The notes: generated from the letters alone by a model not told the origin. A stretch of DNA of 64,000 bases from Streptomyces sp. A 4/2 (GCF_940670765.1 NZ_CALNVW010000007.1:234600-298599); one strand, 5' to 3'; shown: positions 43,984 through 53,847, counted from the first letter of the stretch. Translations and numbers: made by a program.

Positions 43984-46900
43984 TCAGCGGCAGGCGGGGC
44001 GGTACTGAATTCCCAAGAAGTGCCGCTCCCATACTTCCGCGCTCAGGACATGGGAGGTGGCGGAGCAGATACGCGCTGCGGCGTGTTCCACATCCAGGTC
44101 CCAGACCTGCACCGTCCCGGAGACCCCACCGGTGGCCAAGGTCCGCCCGTCGGGGCTGAAGCCGAGCGGACCTGCCCCGGGCGCGCTGACCGCGCGTCCC
44201 TTCGCCTTGGGATGCCTGAGGTCGGAGAGGTCCCAGAGCCTGACGGTGTTGTCCCGGGCGGCGGTGGCCAGCAGCCGGGTGTGCGGCACGAAGCCAATGG
44301 CGGTGACGGTGTCGGTGTGCCCGGCCAGCGGACCGCCGACGGCGGCGGGATGCCGTGGATCGCTGACGTCCCAGAGACGCACCGTGCGGTCGCTCCCCGG
44401 CGTGGCGAGGATGCGCCCGTCCGCGGAGAACGCCGCGGGGTTGTCGTGGCTCGTGTCGGCCCCGACATGGCTCAGTTCCTTCGGCTCCGCCGGATCACTG
44501 ATGTCCCACAACCGCGCCGTGCTGGTGTCGCTGGTGTCACTGCTGACGAGAATGCGGCTGTCCGGGCTGAACGCGCGGACATTGGTCAGGCCCTCCGGGC
44601 CGGAGAAGTCGACGGCTCGGGGATGCGCCGGATCGGCGACATTCCACACATGGATCCTGCCGACCGGATCCACCCTCCACAGCGTGCGGCCGTCCGGTGC
44701 GAAGTCCAGGCTGTCCCCGCTGCCCGTACCGGCGAACGGGACACCGTAGGGCACCGGGTGAGCCGGGTCCGCGATGTTCCACAGACGGATCGCGGAGTCC
44801 TTGTCGAGCGTGCCCAGGGTCCTGCCGTCCGGGCTGACCGCCGCCGGCACGGTGAATTTCCCGATGTTCCCGACCAGGGATCCGCCGAGCGGCTTCGGCC
44901 CGCGGGGAGCCGTGAGATCCCACAGCCTCACCAGCCGTGGGTGCACACCGGTGCTGTCCTCGGTGCCGGTGACGAGGGTCTTCCCCTTCTGCGTGATCGC
45001 CAGCCGGTCCGCTGTTCCGCCGGGGGTGGAGGCCGCGCGCGGGAGGGACCACAGCCGGACCGTACTGCCGTCGCTGCTGGCCAGGGCCGAGCCGTCGGGA
45101 CTGAACACCAGATCGGCGAGGGCATCGGTGTGTCCGCCGAGCGGTGCGTTCATCTCCACGAGTGCGCCGGCCCGCTCCGGGTCCGAGGAGGACGGAGGCG
45201 CCGGTTCACCGCCCTCGGTGTCGTCGGTTCTCCAGAGCTGAATCGTGCGGTCCTGGCCCGCGGTGGCAACCACCTGGCCGTCGGGCCGCAACGCCAGGGC
45301 AAGCGCCGAACCACGGGCAACCACCCCTTCGTTGCGCAGGCGCGGGTGGCGCGGTTCCGTCACGTCCCACACCCGGATCGTGTCCTGACCGTCCGCACTG
45401 ACCACACCGTTGCCGCCCGGATCGCCGGTCGTGACCAACCGGTGGCCGTCCCCGCTGAACACGGCCCCCGGCCGCAGCGTGCTCACCACGTCCAAACCGT
45501 TCGGCAGCAGCGGCACCGGGGCCGCGGCGCGGGAGATGTCGAAGAACTGGAGGGCGTTTTCCACGTCCTGCCAGACGGCGAGGGTCCTGCCGTCCGGGCT
45601 CAGGGCAACGGCTGTGCCGGGCAGCGTCGTGAGGACGGTCGGGTTCGTGGGGTCGGTGACGTCCCGGAGCGTCGTGGTCATCTTGTCCTGGTCTCTGGTC
45701 ACCACCGTGCGGCCGTTCGGCGAGAGGCCGATGATCCAGTCGTCGGCGCTGCCGATGGGCGGACCGGACCGCCGTGGCCGAGCCGGATCGGAGAGATCCC
45801 AGAGGGCCGGCCCGCCGTCGTGCCCCGGTGCCGTGCCCTGTCCGGCGACATGAGCCACGAGGGTGCGCCCGTCCGCGCTCAGCGCGATACCGCCCGTCCC
45901 CTTCAGGGCATGGATCGGCGGGCTGAGCGGCCTCGGACGGGCCGGATCACGGCTGTCCCAGAGACGGAGCGAGCCGTCGCCCTGCCGCGTCACCAGCCGG
46001 TGCCCGTCCCTGTCGAACACCGGTGTGCCGACCGCGCCCGGCAGCACGGTGGACAGCGGGCTGTTCTCCCACGCCAGCAGATTCGTGTACGTGCTGTCGT
46101 TGGGGCGCATGCGGTACGAGGCGAGGTCGAGCTGGGCCGCGAGTGAGGGGTCGGTGGAGCGGATCCGGTCGGCCTCGATGGCGATCTGGCCCGCCACCGC
46201 GGTGTCCCGCTGTTCCCGGGCGGAGTCACGCTGGCTCTGCGCCGTCGCGCGCTGCTGGAAGGCGAAGATCGCCGTTCCGGAGACGGCGAGTACCAGCGCT
46301 GTCAGCACGGCGATGACGCTTCGGCGGACCCGGGCCGCCCTCGCCGCCTGCTGCCTGGACAGGGCGAGGAAGTCGAGAGCGGTCCGGCTCAGGTGCCCCG
46401 GCGCGGCTGCGGCAGCCCTGGCCGCGCTCTCCAGTCGGCTGCCCCGGTACAGCAGGGAGCCGTCCGAGCGCTGGGTGTCCCACCCCCGGGCGGCCTCTTC
46501 GAGTTCCTGGCGGACCAGGACGTCGGACCGGCCGTGTTCGATCCACCGGCGCAGCCGCGGCCACGCCTTGATCAGGGCCTCATGGGTGATCTGGACCGTC
46601 ATGTCGGCCACCGCCGCGAGATCCCCGTCCACGGTGAGCAACCGCTCCCGGGTGAACGCGGTCAGCGCGGCGGCGGTTGCCGAGGCCTCCGTATCGCTTG
46701 CCTCCAACATGCCGAGCGATACCCGCTTGCGGGTGTCCTCCGCCCCGTCACCGATTCTGACCAGGCGCAGGAACAGCGCTTCCGCTCCCCGCCGGGCCGA
46801 CGCGTCCAGGCTTTCGAAACGCCGCTCGGCAGTCCTGGAGATCGCCCGGTGGATCCCCCCGGTGGCCTGGTAGTCGGCGACGGTGAGGACCCGGTCCCTG

Positions 46901-47919
46901 CGCTGGACCCATGTCATCTGCAGTGCGTGCGCGAGCAGCGGCAGCCTGCCCGCGGAGAACCACGTGCCGGTATCGGGGCGGTCCCTGCTCAGGTCCGAGG
47001 GGAAGACGCCCAGATCCCGGAGCAGCAGCTCTTCGAGGCCCGGCTCCATCGTCAGCCCGGTGGCCGCCGCGGGTGCGGTGATCGCGTCCCGCAGCTCGCT
47101 CTCCGCCATCGGTCCCACCAGCACCTGACGGTCCTGCAGCATCGCGCGCAGGAGCGGCTCGGCGATGCAGTAACCGTAGAAGTCCGCCCGGAGGCCGAGC
47201 ACCAGCAGGACGTCGGGGCGTGTGCATCCGTCCCCGGGCGTCGCGAGCCGGCTGATCACGTCGATGAAGCGCGCGCGTTCGGCCTTGTCCGCGCAGAGGG
47301 TGAAGAGCTCTTCCAACTGATCGACGATCAGCACGAGTCGCCGGCTCGCCGGGGACCCCGCTCCGGCGCCGAGTGTCCTGCGCAGCTCCGCGACGTACGC
47401 CCCGGGGTCGGCGTCCAGAGCCTGCCGAACGGCTTCCACGCTGCCTCCGGCAGCGAGGGCGAGCTGTTCGGCCAGCACCGTCATGGGGCGCGAGGTGGGT
47501 GTGAGAACCGCGTGCGGCCACTCACGGGATCCGTCGACCGGAAGCCTGCCGCTGGTCAGTGCCGGTCGCAGACCCGCCATCAGCAGGGAGGACTTGCCCG
47601 CTCCGGACGGGCCGACCACGGCCAGTGGGCTGCCCTCGACGAGCTGTCCGAGCAGTTCCCCGATCAGCGCCTCACGGCCGAAGAACCATCTGGCCTGTTC
47701 CACTCCGAAGGACGCCAGGCCGGGGTACGGGCACAACTCGCCTTCCGCGGGCACGGCTTGGCGGGCTTCCTGCCCCGGCAGCTCCCCGGACGCGACAAAC
47801 CCGCTGGTGAAGACGACGTACGCGTCGCGACCCGCCTGAACGATCTGGCTGTCACCGGAGGCCGTCGCGTGCTGCTGAACAGAATCCGCCGGTGCGGGTA
47901 ACTCAGGGGGCTGACTCAT
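43984..47919 (-). CDS. nSTAND1-type NTPase with membrane segment and WD40 propeller(s)
   Basis: 1311 residues from ATG 47919. Order: a 60-residue N-terminal tail with SVQQHATASGDSQIVQAGRD (13-32); the nSTAND1 entry CPYPGLASF...WFFGREALI; Walker A GPSGAGKSSLL near 103; Walker B-like LVLIVDQLEELFTLC; a winged-helix region; one membrane segment (SVIAVLTALVLAVSGTAIFAF, about 530-550); a short coiled part (QSQRDSAREQRDTAVAG); then a dozen or more WD40 repeats to the end (RLWDVSDPRHPAAVG type). STAND proteins are signal-triggered oligomerising switches. There is no effector domain in the protein itself. The start lies inside the upstream 138-residue gene, so the pair is coupled. Confidence 0.9.
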   Translation of the reverse strand: MSQPPELPAPADSVQQHATASGDSQIVQAGRDAYVVFTSGFVASGELPGQEARQAVPAEGELCPYPGLASFGVEQARWFFGREALIGELLGQLVEGSPLAVVGPSGAGKSSLLMAGLRPALTSGRLPVDGSREWPHAVLTPTSRPMTVLAEQLALAAGGSVEAVRQALDADPGAYVAELRRTLGAGAGSPASRRLVLIVDQLEELFTLCADKAERARFIDVISRLATPGDGCTRPDVLLVLGLRADFYGYCIAEPLLRAMLQDRQVLVGPMAESELRDAITAPAAATGLTMEPGLEELLLRDLGVFPSDLSRDRPDTGTWFSAGRLPLLAHALQMTWVQRRDRVLTVADYQATGGIHRAISRTAERRFESLDASARRGAEALFLRLVRIGDGAEDTRKRVSLGMLEASDTEASATAAALTAFTRERLLTVDGDLAAVADMTVQITHEALIKAWPRLRRWIEHGRSDVLVRQELEEAARGWDTQRSDGSLLYRGSRLESAARAAAAAPGHLSRTALDFLALSRQQAARAARVRRSVIAVLTALVLAVSGTAIFAFQQRATAQSQRDSAREQRDTAVAGQIAIEADRIRSTDPSLAAQLDLASYRMRPNDSTYTNLLAWENSPLSTVLPGAVGTPVFDRDGHRLVTRQGDGSLRLWDSRDPARPRPLSPPIHALKGTGGIALSADGRTLVAHVAGQGTAPGHDGGPALWDLSDPARPRRSGPPIGSADDWIIGLSPNGRTVVTRDQDKMTTTLRDVTDPTNPTVLTTLPGTAVALSPDGRTLAVWQDVENALQFFDISRAAAPVPLLPNGLDVVSTLRPGAVFSGDGHRLVTTGDPGGNGVVSADGQDTIRVWDVTEPRHPRLRNEGVVARGSALALALRPDGQVVATAGQDRTIQLWRTDDTEGGEPAPPSSSDPERAGALVEMNAPLGGHTDALADLVFSPDGSALASSDGSTVRLWSLPRAASTPGGTADRLAITQKGKTLVTGTEDSTGVHPRLVRLWDLTAPRGPKPLGGSLVGNIGKFTVPAAVSPDGRTLGTLDKDSAIRLWNIADPAHPVPYGVPFAGTGSGDSLDFAPDGRTLWRVDPVGRIHVWNVADPAHPRAVDFSGPEGLTNVRAFSPDSRILVSSDTSDTSTARLWDISDPAEPKELSHVGADTSHDNPAAFSADGRILATPGSDRTVRLWDVSDPRHPAAVGGPLAGHTDTVTAIGFVPHTRLLATAARDNTVRLWDLSDLRHPKAKGRAVSAPGAGPLGFSPDGRTLATGGVSGTVQVWDLDVEHAAARICSATSHVLSAEVWERHFLGIQYRPACR

Positions 47920-48319
47920 GGTGGGTGATGCTGCCTCCTGCCTGGAAGGTTCTGTTGCCGCGCCCGGAGACCGTGGCCCGCTGCGTCACCGAGTGCGGGC
48001 CCGGCGGCGGAACCAGCGGACCCAGCTCCTCGTCCAGAACGCGACGGAGCTCGCCCCCGAGGCTCGGGTCGCGCTCCAGCAGCCGGCGCAGCCGACGCTG
48101 CCAGTCGGCCGCCAGTTCCGCTTCCGTCTGCTCGTCTCCGGCCCGGCGGGCTGCCAGCAACTCGGCACGGACCTCGGCGAGTTCCGCCCCGACGGCGTCC
48201 ACCCGCTCGGGGTGCACCCGGCGCCACAGCCCCAGGACCGACTCACGGGCCTGCTGCCACCCGTCCGTGGCCATCGCACTGACCAAGGTTGTCCCGGCGG
48301 CCAAAACCAGTGGATCCAT
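47903..48319 (-). CDS. 138-residue partner protein ending in an amyloid-like signalling motif
   Basis: 138 residues from ATG 48319 (G-rich GGGGGGGCGGG before it). A hydrophobic N-terminal helix (PLVLAAGTTLVSAMATDGW) leads into a helical charged region (VGAELAEVRAELLAARR, WQRRLRRLLERDP). The C-terminal tail SVTQRATVSGRGNRTFQAGG (110-129) matches the N-terminal tail of the downstream nSTAND protein. Similar short proteins precede NTPase/WD40 genes in Streptomyces. It is likely the adaptor or effector recruited by the STAND protein; no enzymatic motif. Confidence 0.72.
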   Translation of the reverse strand: MDPLVLAAGTTLVSAMATDGWQQARESVLGLWRRVHPERVDAVGAELAEVRAELLAARRAGDEQTEAELAADWQRRLRRLLERDPSLGGELRRVLDEELGPLVPPPGPHSVTQRATVSGRGNRTFQAGGSITHHESAP

Positions 48320-48478
48320 CCCGCCCCCCCTACCTGACAGATCGTCATGGTAACGCCGTCCACGGCTCCGGTCCCGGGAACAACCGAACTCCCGGAGCAG
48401 CCGGACTCCCGGCAGCTGCCGCGCTCCTGGAACAGCCGGATCCCCGGGGGCCGCCGACCCCCCGGAGGACCGGACTCC

Positions 48479-51400
48479 CTACGCCACCACCTCGGCGGGC
48501 TCCCCCACGAACGTCCGCCACAGCCGCGCGTAGCTGCCGTCCAGCGCCAGCAGTTCCTCGTGCGTGCCGTCCTCGACGACCCGTCCGTGGTCCATCACCA
48601 CCACCCGGTCCGCCCGCGCCGCCGTCGTCAGGCGGTGGGCCACCACCAGCGTCGTACGACGGCCCGCGATCCGGTCCGTGGCCTGGTTGACCTGGGCCTC
48701 CGACGCCAGGTCGAGTGCGGCCGTCGCCTCGTCGAGCAGCAGGATGTCCGGGTCCACCAGCTCCGCGCGGGCCAGCGCGATCAGCTGCCGCTGCCCCGCG
48801 GAGAGATTGCGTCCCCGCTCGGCCACGGTGTGCAGATAGCCGCCGTCCAGCGTGGCGATCATGTCGTGCGCGCCGACCGCCCGCGCCGCCGCCTCGACCT
48901 CGGCGTCCGTCGCGTCCGCGCGGCCGTAGGCGATGGCGTCCCGGACCGTACCCGCGAAGAGGTACGCCTCCTGCGGGACGACGCCGAGCCGGTGGCGGTA
49001 CGCCGTCATGTCCATGTCCCGCAGATCCGTACCGTCCGCGGTGACCCGGCCCGACGTCGGGTCGTAGAACCGGGCGACCAGCTTGACCAGCGTGGACTTG
49101 CCCGCGCCCGTCTCCCCCACGAAGGCGACCGTCTGCCCGGCCGGGATCCGCAGGTCGATGCCGCTGAGCGCCGCTTCGGGCTGGTCGGCCGGACCGTCCG
49201 CGCCGCCGTCGGCGGGACCGTAGGCGAACGAGACGCCCTCGAAGGCGATCTCGCCGCGCAGCGAGGTCACGTCCAGTGGCGCGGCGGCGCCCTTCGTCGA
49301 CGTGGGCTCCTGGAGCAGTTCCTGGATGCGCTTGAGCGAGACCGTGGCCTGCTGGTACCCGTCGAAGACCTGCGAGAGCTGCTGCACGGGGGCGAAGAAC
49401 AGGTCGATGTAGAGCAGGTACGCGACCAGCGCGCCCGTGGTGAGCGTGCCCCCCTCGATGCGGCCCGAGCCCACGATCAGTACGGCCGCCGCGGCCACCG
49501 ACGACAGCAGCTGCACGAAGGGGAAGTAGACCGAGATCAGCCACTGCCCGCGCACCCGCGCCTGCCGGTAGTGGTCGCTGCGGCCCGCGAAGCGCGCCGA
49601 GCCGGTGCCCTCGCCCTGGAAGGCCTGCACGATCCGCAGCCCGGACACCGTCTCCTGGAGGTCGGCGTTGACGGCGGAGACCCGCTCGCGCGCCAGCTCG
49701 TACGCCTTGACGCTCTTCTTCCGGAAGAAGTACGTGGCGACGATCAGGAACGGCAGCGTGGCGAAGACCACCAGAGCCAGCTGCACATCGATCACGACGA
49801 GCACGACGAGGATGCCGAAGAACGTGACGACCGAGACGAACGCGGTGACCAGACCGGTCTGCAGGAAGGTGGACAGCGCGTCCACGTCGGTGGTCATCCG
49901 GGTCATGATCCGGCCCGTCAACTCGCGCTCGTAGTAGTCGAGTCCGAGCCGCTGGAGCTGGGCGAAGATCTTCAGACGGAGGGTGTAGAGAACGCGCTCG
50001 CCGGTCCGTCCGGTCATCCGGGTCTCGCCGGTCTGCGCCAGCCACTGGACGGCCACGGTCACCAGCGCGAGCCCGGCCGCGGTCCACACCGCGCCGGTGG
50101 CGAGCCGGGTGACGCCCTGGTCGATGCCGTGCCGGATCAGTACCGGCAGGAGCAGCCCCATGCCCGCGTCGACCGCCACCAGCAGCAGGCTGATCAGCAG
50201 GACGGGTCCGAAGCCGCGCAGTAGTCTGCGCAGTCCGTAGGACGTCTCGGCCGTGACGGCGTGCGCCTCGTCGACGTCCGGGGTGTCCGTGGCGGGCGGC
50301 AGCGCCTCGACCTGGGCGAGGAGTTCGGGGGTGGCGGGCATCCCGCCGGGTGCGGCGGGCGCGCCTTCAGCGCTCCCGGCGGGCGCCTCGGTGCGTACCC
50401 ACAGGGGCGGGGTGATGCCGCGCTCGACGTCGAACTCGGCGTCCAGCTCGTCCCGTACGGAGGTGTCCTCCAGCGCGTCGGCGTCGGCCGGGAGGGCGTG
50501 GCCGGGTGAGACCCCGCCCAGTTCCTCGGGGTCGGTGAGCAGCCGCCGGTAGAGCGCGCAGCGCTCCTCCAGCTCCTCGTGCGTACCGATGTCGGCGAGG
50601 CGGCCCCCGTCGAGCACCGCGATGCGGTCGGCGAGGTTGAGGGTGGAGCGGCGGTGGGCGATGAGCAGCGTCGTACGGCCGGCCATCACGCCGCGCAGTG
50701 CCTCGTGGATCTCGTGCTCGACGCGGGCGTCCACCGCGGAGGTGGCGTCGTCGAGGAGGAGCAGCCGGGGGTCGGTGAGGATGGCGCGGGCCAGGGCGAT
50801 GCGCTGGCGCTGGCCGCCGGAGAGGGTGAGGCCGTGTTCGCCGACGGTGGTGTCGTACCCGGCGGGCAGTTCGTCGATGAAGCGGTCGGCCTGGGCGGCG
50901 CGGACCGCGGTGCGGATCTGCTCGTCGGTGGCGTCGGGGTGGCCGTACGCGATGTTGGCGCGGACGGTGTCGGAGAACAGGAAGCTGTCCTCGGGCACGA
51001 GGCCGATGGCGGCCCGCAGCGATTCCAGGGTCAGTTCGCGTACGTCGTGGCCGCCGATGAGTACGGCGCCGTGCGAGACGTCGTAGAAACGCGGGAGCAG
51101 CAGCGAGACGGTCGACTTCCCGCTGCCGGACGAGCCGACGACGGCGACGGTCTCGCCGGGCGCGATGGCCAGCGAGAAGCCGTCGAGCACGGGCCGCTCC
51201 TGCGCGTAGCCGAACGACACGTCGTCGAACTCGACGCTCGCCCCGGCGTCCGCGGGGAGTTCCTTCGTCCCGTCGGGGATGGACGGTTCGGTGTCGATCA
51301 GCTCCAGTACGCGCTCGACGCCCGCCCGTGCCTGCTGGCCGACGGTGAGCACCATCGCCAGCATCCGGACCGGGCCGACGAGCTGGGCGAGGTAGGAGGA

Positions 51401-52255
51401 GAAGGCGACGAACGTGCCGAGGGTGATCTCGCCGCGGGTGGCCAGCCAGCCGCCGAGCGCCAGCATCGCGACCTGCCCGAGGGCGGGGACGGCCTGGAGC
51501 GCCGGGGTGTAGCGGGAGTTCAGCTTGATGGTGCGCAGCCGGCCCGCGAAGAGCCTGCGGCTGACCTCGCGGAGCTTGCCCGTCTCCTGGTCCTCCTGGC
51601 CGAAGCCCTTCACCACGCGGACGCCGGTGACGGCCCCGTCCACGACGCCCGCGACGGCCGCCGCCTGCCCCTGGGCGTACCAGGTGGCGGGGAAGAGCCG
51701 GGTCCTGCTGCGCTTGGCGATGATCCACAGCGCGGGGGCGACGGCGACGGCGATCAGGGTCAGCAGCGGGGAGAGCCAGGCCATGATCCCCAGGGAGATC
51801 ACGAAGAGCAGGACGTTGCCGAGGGTCATCGGCAGCATGAAGAGCAGGCCCTGGATCAGCTGGAGGTCGCTGGTGGCACGGCCGATGACCTGGCCGGTGG
51901 AGAGTTCGTCCTGCCGCCGCCCGTCCAGCTTCAGGATCGTGCCGTACATCTCGGTCCGGAGGTCGTGCTGGACGTCGAGGGCGAGACGGCCGCCGTAGTA
52001 CCGCCGGATGTAGGTGAGTACGTAGACGACGACGGCCGCGCCGATCAGCAGCCCCGTCCACACCCCGAGGGACCGCGTGTGGTTCCCGATGACGTCATCG
52101 ATGATCACCTTGGTGACCAGCGGGACGAGGGCCATGACGGCCATCCCGGCGAGTGAGGAGCCGAGGGCCAGCAGCACATTGCGCCGGTAGCGCCAGGCGT
52201 ACCCGGTGAGCCGTCTCCCCCAGCCCTGTTCCCGTGTTGTCGCGGCGTCCGCCAC
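48479..52255 (-). CDS. Fused two-half ABC exporter (permease-ATPase-permease-ATPase)
   Basis: 1258 residues from GTG 52255 (GGGAGG 5 bp upstream). Half 1: six-helix exporter membrane domain, Walker A GSSGSGKST near 372, signature LSGGQRQRIALARA, Walker B LLLLDDATSAVD. Half 2 starts near 660: membrane domain, Walker A GETGAGKST near 1046, degenerate signature LSAGQRQLIALARA, Walker B ILLLDEATAALD. A 90-residue linker joins them. In the first site the Walker B Glu is Asp (LDDATS), so one ATP site is probably non-canonical, as in heterodimeric exporters. Multidrug or lipid efflux is the usual role; substrate unknown. Confidence 0.9.
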   Translation of the reverse strand: MADAATTREQGWGRRLTGYAWRYRRNVLLALGSSLAGMAVMALVPLVTKVIIDDVIGNHTRSLGVWTGLLIGAAVVVYVLTYIRRYYGGRLALDVQHDLRTEMYGTILKLDGRRQDELSTGQVIGRATSDLQLIQGLLFMLPMTLGNVLLFVISLGIMAWLSPLLTLIAVAVAPALWIIAKRSRTRLFPATWYAQGQAAAVAGVVDGAVTGVRVVKGFGQEDQETGKLREVSRRLFAGRLRTIKLNSRYTPALQAVPALGQVAMLALGGWLATRGEITLGTFVAFSSYLAQLVGPVRMLAMVLTVGQQARAGVERVLELIDTEPSIPDGTKELPADAGASVEFDDVSFGYAQERPVLDGFSLAIAPGETVAVVGSSGSGKSTVSLLLPRFYDVSHGAVLIGGHDVRELTLESLRAAIGLVPEDSFLFSDTVRANIAYGHPDATDEQIRTAVRAAQADRFIDELPAGYDTTVGEHGLTLSGGQRQRIALARAILTDPRLLLLDDATSAVDARVEHEIHEALRGVMAGRTTLLIAHRRSTLNLADRIAVLDGGRLADIGTHEELEERCALYRRLLTDPEELGGVSPGHALPADADALEDTSVRDELDAEFDVERGITPPLWVRTEAPAGSAEGAPAAPGGMPATPELLAQVEALPPATDTPDVDEAHAVTAETSYGLRRLLRGFGPVLLISLLLVAVDAGMGLLLPVLIRHGIDQGVTRLATGAVWTAAGLALVTVAVQWLAQTGETRMTGRTGERVLYTLRLKIFAQLQRLGLDYYERELTGRIMTRMTTDVDALSTFLQTGLVTAFVSVVTFFGILVVLVVIDVQLALVVFATLPFLIVATYFFRKKSVKAYELARERVSAVNADLQETVSGLRIVQAFQGEGTGSARFAGRSDHYRQARVRGQWLISVYFPFVQLLSSVAAAAVLIVGSGRIEGGTLTTGALVAYLLYIDLFFAPVQQLSQVFDGYQQATVSLKRIQELLQEPTSTKGAAAPLDVTSLRGEIAFEGVSFAYGPADGGADGPADQPEAALSGIDLRIPAGQTVAFVGETGAGKSTLVKLVARFYDPTSGRVTADGTDLRDMDMTAYRHRLGVVPQEAYLFAGTVRDAIAYGRADATDAEVEAAARAVGAHDMIATLDGGYLHTVAERGRNLSAGQRQLIALARAELVDPDILLLDEATAALDLASEAQVNQATDRIAGRRTTLVVAHRLTTAARADRVVVMDHGRVVEDGTHEELLALDGSYARLWRTFVGEPAEVVA

Positions 52256-52367
52256 TGGTGCCTCCCGTTGTCCGATACCACCGGAAGGAACCAACGCGGC
52301 GACCAGGGGATTTCATCCCGCCGCAACAATCACGGGCCGGAAGGCCGGGGGAGACCGGTCGCCGGAC

Positions 52368-53294
52368 CTACGCGTTCGGGACCGCGGGGGCCACCTCGTG
52401 GGGCGTGGCCGGCGGCTCGACGGTCGCGCGCAGAGCGGCCTTGGCGTTGAGGTCCTTGTGGATCGCGCGGGCGACGGCCTGGATGGTGTTCACGCCGTCG
52501 GTCATCGTCCTGTTGTCCTGGGTGAGCACGGTGATCGTGTAGTCGTGGCCCTTGCCGGTGAAGGCCCCGATCGAGTGCACCCGCCACCCGTGCGTGGACC
52601 GCTGCAGCCAGCCGTTCTTGACCTGTACGGTCGCTCCCGCCGGGGCCCCGGCGGGGGTGCCCCAGCGCTGGGACGAGATGACCTTGTGCATCAGCCCGAG
52701 CTCGTACGCCCGTGAGCTGTCGCTCAGTACGGAGTTCTTGGCGGTGAGCAGGGCCAGCAGCTTCTGCTCGTCCCGGACGGTGATCTGCGTGAGCCCCCAG
52801 TACGTGCCGGAACCGGGAACCGTCCGGGTCATGCCCGCCGCCTTGAGGAAGCCCTTGACCTTCGTCGCGCCGAGCTGCTTCCACAGGGTGGAGGTGGCGT
52901 TGTTGTCCGACTTGGTGATCATGGCGGTGGCGAGGCTGGTCTCGCGGGCCGTCAGATAGCGGTTGTGCTTCTTGTTGTCCCAGAGCAGCGTCGCGAGCAC
53001 GGTGGCCTTCACGACGCTCGCGGAGTCGTACGTCGTGTCCCCGCGCAGGGTGCAGGTGGTCTTCGTCGACCGGTCGTAGAGACCGACCGCGACGGTCGAT
53101 TTCCGCCCCTTGAGCGCGGCGGTGATGTCCGTCTTCAGCTTCGCGGCCAGCCCGGCCCTGGCGGAGGTGCACGCCACGGCGGGCGTCGCGGCCTCCGCCG
53201 GAGCCGCCGTGAAGGCGAGCGGCGCGAGGACTCCGGCGGCCAGCGCCGCGGCGGTCGCGGCAGCTGTCCGGCGGGGTATTCGGTGGTGTGTCAT
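52368..53294 (-). CDS. Secreted class A beta-lactamase-like serine hydrolase
   Basis: 308 residues from ATG 53294. Signal: RIPRRTAAATAAALAAG...AEA. Active-site elements: SxxK as SVVK near residue 92, SDN near 130, and KNG in place of the KTG triad near 225. The Glu166 region is not clearly recognisable, which with KNG argues against efficient beta-lactam hydrolysis. Such proteins in Streptomyces may be weak beta-lactamases or D,D-peptidase-like. Monocistronic. Confidence 0.83.
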   Translation of the reverse strand: MTHHRIPRRTAAATAAALAAGVLAPLAFTAAPAEAATPAVACTSARAGLAAKLKTDITAALKGRKSTVAVGLYDRSTKTTCTLRGDTTYDSASVVKATVLATLLWDNKKHNRYLTARETSLATAMITKSDNNATSTLWKQLGATKVKGFLKAAGMTRTVPGSGTYWGLTQITVRDEQKLLALLTAKNSVLSDSSRAYELGLMHKVISSQRWGTPAGAPAGATVQVKNGWLQRSTHGWRVHSIGAFTGKGHDYTITVLTQDNRTMTDGVNTIQAVARAIHKDLNAKAALRATVEPPATPHEVAPAVPNA

Positions 53295-53463
53295 GGAGGT
53301 TTCCCGTCCCCTGAGGTCATTCGGGAGCGCCCTGGCGCCCCGCCTCAGATGACTCGCGGGCGGCCGGAAAGTTGCACGGCAGGACCCTGCGTCTTTCACT
53401 CCTGAGGCTGATTCCGCAGATGAACGTGCCGATATACACTGGAGTAGCTATACGTTCGGCTAT

Positions 53464-53847
53464 ATGGATGCCCCCTATGTGATCGAGATCGAACCGGAGG
53501 TCCGGCTGTGGTTGATGAACCTCTCGGACCGGGACTACGCAGTGGTGGACCACGTCGCCGGGCGACTGGCAGACAGCCCGACCACCCTCGGGGAGCCCTA
53601 CTCGCGACATCTGGGCGACGGTGTAAGAGAGTTGCGCTTCGCTCTGGGGCACAATCGAGATGCCATACGGGTCTCGTACTGGCTCGCACCGGACCGCCGG
53701 ATCGTGCTGCTGACGATCTTCCGCAAGACCAGATCGCGCGAAGACGCCGAGGTCGCTCGCGCGCAACGCGCCAAGAGCACCTGTGAAGCAAGCCACGAGC
53801 CTGCTCACGACGAATTCACCCGTGCCGTGGAGAAGGGAGAGCTGTGA
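53464..53847 (+). CDS. RelE/ParE-fold toxin (Gp49/HigB-like) of a type II TA pair
   Basis: 127 residues from ATG 53464. Core: VRLWLMNLSDRDYAVVDHV, SRHLGDGVRELRFALGHNRDAIRVSYWLAPDRRIVLLTIFRKT, matching the Gp49-like (PF05973) mRNA-interferase fold; the basic residues of RFALGHNRDAIRVSY are expected in the active face. It has an unusually long C-terminal helix. No Shine-Dalgarno sits at a normal distance, and TATA-rich repeats (53430-53466) run up to the ATG, so the mRNA may be nearly leaderless. Toxin-first order as in higBA. Confidence 0.82.
   Translation: MDAPYVIEIEPEVRLWLMNLSDRDYAVVDHVAGRLADSPTTLGEPYSRHLGDGVRELRFALGHNRDAIRVSYWLAPDRRIVLLTIFRKTRSREDAEVARAQRAKSTCEASHEPAHDEFTRAVEKGEL

Noticed and set aside
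44020..46146. 708-codon plus-strand frame opposite the WD40 region
   Set aside because: Antisense shadow of regularly repeated WD40 codons; repetitive look comes from the real gene.
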